Source of the DNA: Sulfurimonas sp.
Lineage (GTDB): Bacteria > Campylobacterota > Campylobacteria > Campylobacterales > Sulfurimonadaceae
Direction: 5' to 3'
Length of the DNA stretch: 8,449 nt
Assembly: GCA_024762745.1 (NCBI GenBank)
Contig: JANTGV010000037.1
Location: 1-8,449 of the forward strand
Numbering within the stretch: position 1 is the stretch's first letter; every line of letters begins with the position of its first letter. The notes beneath the pieces were generated by a model, which was given only the letters and a program-made list of their open reading frames with translations, had not been told where the DNA came from and searched no databases. A program made the position numbers and the translations under genes. Of this stretch, positions 6,252 through 8,449 are shown piece by piece.

Positions 6252-8426
6252 TTAGATAGCGTCAATAATACTATTTAGTGTAGCAGATGGTCTCATTGCA
6301 GCTTCTGCTTTCGCATCATCTGGATTAAAATATCCACCAACATCTTGTGCTTTACCTTCAACAGCCATAAGCTCTTCCATAATCTTCTCTTCATTAGAAG
6401 TTAGAGCCTCAGCAACTGGTGCAAATTTCGCAGCAAGATCTGCATTGTCTGAAGAAGCTAGTGCATTTGCCCAGTATTGAGCAACATAGAAGTGAGAGGC
6501 TTTATTATCTGGTTGACCTACTTTTCTTCCTGGTGCTTTATTGTTATCAAGGTAGCCTTGGTTTGCAGCATCAAGAGCAGCAGTCATAGCAGCTAATTTG
6601 TCATTAGGATTCTTTTGATTAATCATTCTTAATGACTCAGCAAGTGCCAAAAACTCACCTAAAGAATCCCATCTTAAGTGACCCTCTGCAAGGAACTGAT
6701 CAACGTGTTTAGGTGCAGATCCACCAGCACCAGTTTCAAACAGTCCACCACCAGCGATTAGAGGAACGATTGATAACATTTTGGCAGATGTTCCAAGCTC
6801 TAAAATTGGGTACATATCAGTTAAGTGGTCACGTAAAACGTTACCAGTAACAGCGATTACATTGTTCCCTTTTCTGATTTCAGCATTTGTGAAACGAGTA
6901 GCATCAGTAACATTCATAAATCTGATATCTAAACCAGATATATCGTAATCTTTTAAGTACTCATTAACTTTAGTAATTAGTTGTGCATCATGAGCACGGT
7001 TTTCATCTAACCAGAAAATTGCAGGGATACCCTCAATTTTTGTTCTTTCAACAGTTAAACGTACCCAGTCACGGATAGGAATATCTTTAGTACGTGCAAG
7101 TCTCCAGATATCACCAGCTTCACACTCAAAACTCATAACTTCACCATCAACAGAACCAGTTACAGTAACAGTCCCAGCTTCAGCTAATTCGAAAGTTGTT
7201 GGGTGAGAACCATACTCTTCAGCTTTTTGAGCCATAAGACCTATATTTTGCATTGCACCCATAGTAGATACATCGTATTGACCATTTGCAACAATATCAG
7301 CTACCATCTCTTCGTGGAACATTGCATATGTTGAATCTGGAACAACAGCGACAGTTTGACCAGCTGCACCAGTTCTATCCCACTGCTTACCACCCTCACG
7401 TACAACAACAGGCATAGAAGCATCGATAATAACATCATTTGAAGCATTAAAATTAGTTGTACCTTTATCAGAATCAACCATAGCGATTTTTGGAGCATCA
7501 GCTTCAACAGCAGCTAAGAATGCAGCTTTAATTTCAGCTTCTTGAGCATGACCAGAAATTTTCTTCTCTAAATCACTCATACCCATGTTAGGGTTAACAC
7601 CTACTTCTTTGAAAGTGTCAGCATATTTAGTAAATACCTCTTCAAAGAAAATTTCAAAACCATGACCAAACATAATAGGGTCAGAGATTTTCATCATTGT
7701 TGCTTTAAGGTGTAAAGACCAGATAAGATCTTTTGCTTTAGCATCTTCAATAGTTTGCTTATAAAATGTTCTTAATGCTGCAACTGACATAAAAGTACCA
7801 TCAAGAACTTCACCAGCAAGCACATCAATAGAAGTTAACTCTTTACCGTTAAGTGCGATAGTCACTTTTTGATCAGCAGTAGATGTAACTGATTTTTCGT
7901 GTGCGAAGAAATCACCTTTTCCACCCATGTGCGCTACATATGCTCCACAATTTTCATCAACAGCTTTAAGTCTATGTGGGTTGTTCTGAGCGAATTTCTT
8001 AACCGCTACAGCAGCACGACGATCCGAGTTACCTTCACGCAATACTGGGTTAACCGCAGATCCTAAACAAACGCCATATTTAGCTTGAATCTCTTCTTCA
8101 GCAGCATTAGACGGATTTTCAGGATAATCAGGAATATCATGACCTTGACCTTGAAGTTCAGCGATACAATCTTTAAGTTGACCAACAGAAGCAGAGATAT
8201 TAGGAAGCTTGATGATATTACCATCTTCTTGAAGTACTACTTCACCTAATTTAGAAAGTTCATCTTCTGCCAAACCTTGACTCGCAAGTACACGACCCGC
8301 AAGTGAAATGTCACTAAGTACCACATCTACTCCTGCTTCTTTTGTAAAAGCGTTTACGATTGGTAATAGCGAATATGTTGCTAATGCTGGAGCCTCATCA
8401 ATTTTTGACCAAATGATTTTTGCCAT
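6252..8426 (-). CDS. icd: Isocitrate dehydrogenase, monomeric NADP-dependent type
   Basis: 724-aa cytosolic enzyme interconverting isocitrate and 2-oxoglutarate with CO2 and NADP(H). Its length and sequence are those of the single-chain IDH family (about 740 aa), unlike the roughly 415-aa dimeric Icd of E. coli. Compared from memory with the Azotobacter vinelandii enzyme, the substrate loop GSAVNPVLREGNSDRR keeps Ser123, Asn126, Arg130 and Arg136. Lys246 lies in HLKATMMK. Asp335 (DASMP) and Asp533/Asp537 (NVLRDHLTD) fit the metal site. His574, Arg585 and Arg634 fit the NADP-phosphate contacts. The ATG at 8426 has AAGGA (8437-8433) 6 nt upstream. The promoter is probably outside the window, as only 23 bp precede the gene. 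In the reductive TCA cycle this enzyme type can work as a carboxylase, but direction cannot be read from sequence. Confidence 0.97.
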   Translation of the reverse strand: MAKIIWSKIDEAPALATYSLLPIVNAFTKEAGVDVVLSDISLAGRVLASQGLAEDELSKLGEVVLQEDGNIIKLPNISASVGQLKDCIAELQGQGHDIPDYPENPSNAAEEEIQAKYGVCLGSAVNPVLREGNSDRRAAVAVKKFAQNNPHRLKAVDENCGAYVAHMGGKGDFFAHEKSVTSTADQKVTIALNGKELTSIDVLAGEVLDGTFMSVAALRTFYKQTIEDAKAKDLIWSLHLKATMMKISDPIMFGHGFEIFFEEVFTKYADTFKEVGVNPNMGMSDLEKKISGHAQEAEIKAAFLAAVEADAPKIAMVDSDKGTTNFNASNDVIIDASMPVVVREGGKQWDRTGAAGQTVAVVPDSTYAMFHEEMVADIVANGQYDVSTMGAMQNIGLMAQKAEEYGSHPTTFELAEAGTVTVTGSVDGEVMSFECEAGDIWRLARTKDIPIRDWVRLTVERTKIEGIPAIFWLDENRAHDAQLITKVNEYLKDYDISGLDIRFMNVTDATRFTNAEIRKGNNVIAVTGNVLRDHLTDMYPILELGTSAKMLSIVPLIAGGGLFETGAGGSAPKHVDQFLAEGHLRWDSLGEFLALAESLRMINQKNPNDKLAAMTAALDAANQGYLDNNKAPGRKVGQPDNKASHFYVAQYWANALASSDNADLAAKFAPVAEALTSNEEKIMEELMAVEGKAQDVGGYFNPDDAKAEAAMRPSATLNSIIDAI

Positions 8427-8449
8427 GTATGTTCCTTATTAATTAAAAT

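Noticed and set aside
7301..7507. 68-codon minus-strand open frame within icd in another frame
   Set aside because: Leu/Met-rich out-of-frame reading of conserved icd sequence.

Overview
This window looks like an ordinary stretch of chromosome from a Campylobacterota (epsilonproteobacterial) chemolithoautotroph, most like Sulfurimonas or a close relative. The reasons are the AT-rich composition, the monomeric NADP-type isocitrate dehydrogenase set beside mdh, fumC and sucCD, and a YcjX/DUF463 P-loop protein. The taxon is inferred from gene content and protein style, because no rRNA or taxon-defining marker is present. All genes lie on the minus strand, so transcription runs from high to low coordinates.

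Layout in transcription order: icd (8426-6252) ends at a strong intrinsic terminator. After a 100-bp gap come mdh (6151-5177) and fumC (5187-3796), which overlap by 11 bp. An 88-bp gap with a candidate promoter leads to sucC (3707-2535) and sucD (2531-1659), which are 3 bp apart and translationally coupled. A 130-bp gap follows, holding an unusual hairpin pair just after sucD and a perfect extended -10 promoter that abuts the next start codon. The next genes are a YcjX-like NTPase (1528-161) and, overlapping it by 4 bp, the 5' end of a probable YcjF/DUF697 partner that runs off the window at base 1.

The five metabolic genes cover oxaloacetate-malate-fumarate, succinate-succinyl-CoA and 2-oxoglutarate-isocitrate. 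These are reversible steps shared by the oxidative and reductive TCA cycles. The irreversible marker enzymes (ATP-citrate lyase, 2-oxoglutarate:ferredoxin oxidoreductase, fumarate reductase) are not in the window, so the direction of the cycle cannot be proven here. YcjX/YcjF form a separate envelope or stress-associated unit with no evident metabolic link.

I see no mobile element, CRISPR array, RNA gene or convincing new system. The points worth checking are the NADP-like cofactor loop of Mdh, the apparently leaderless ycjX promoter, and two mutually exclusive hairpins after sucD.
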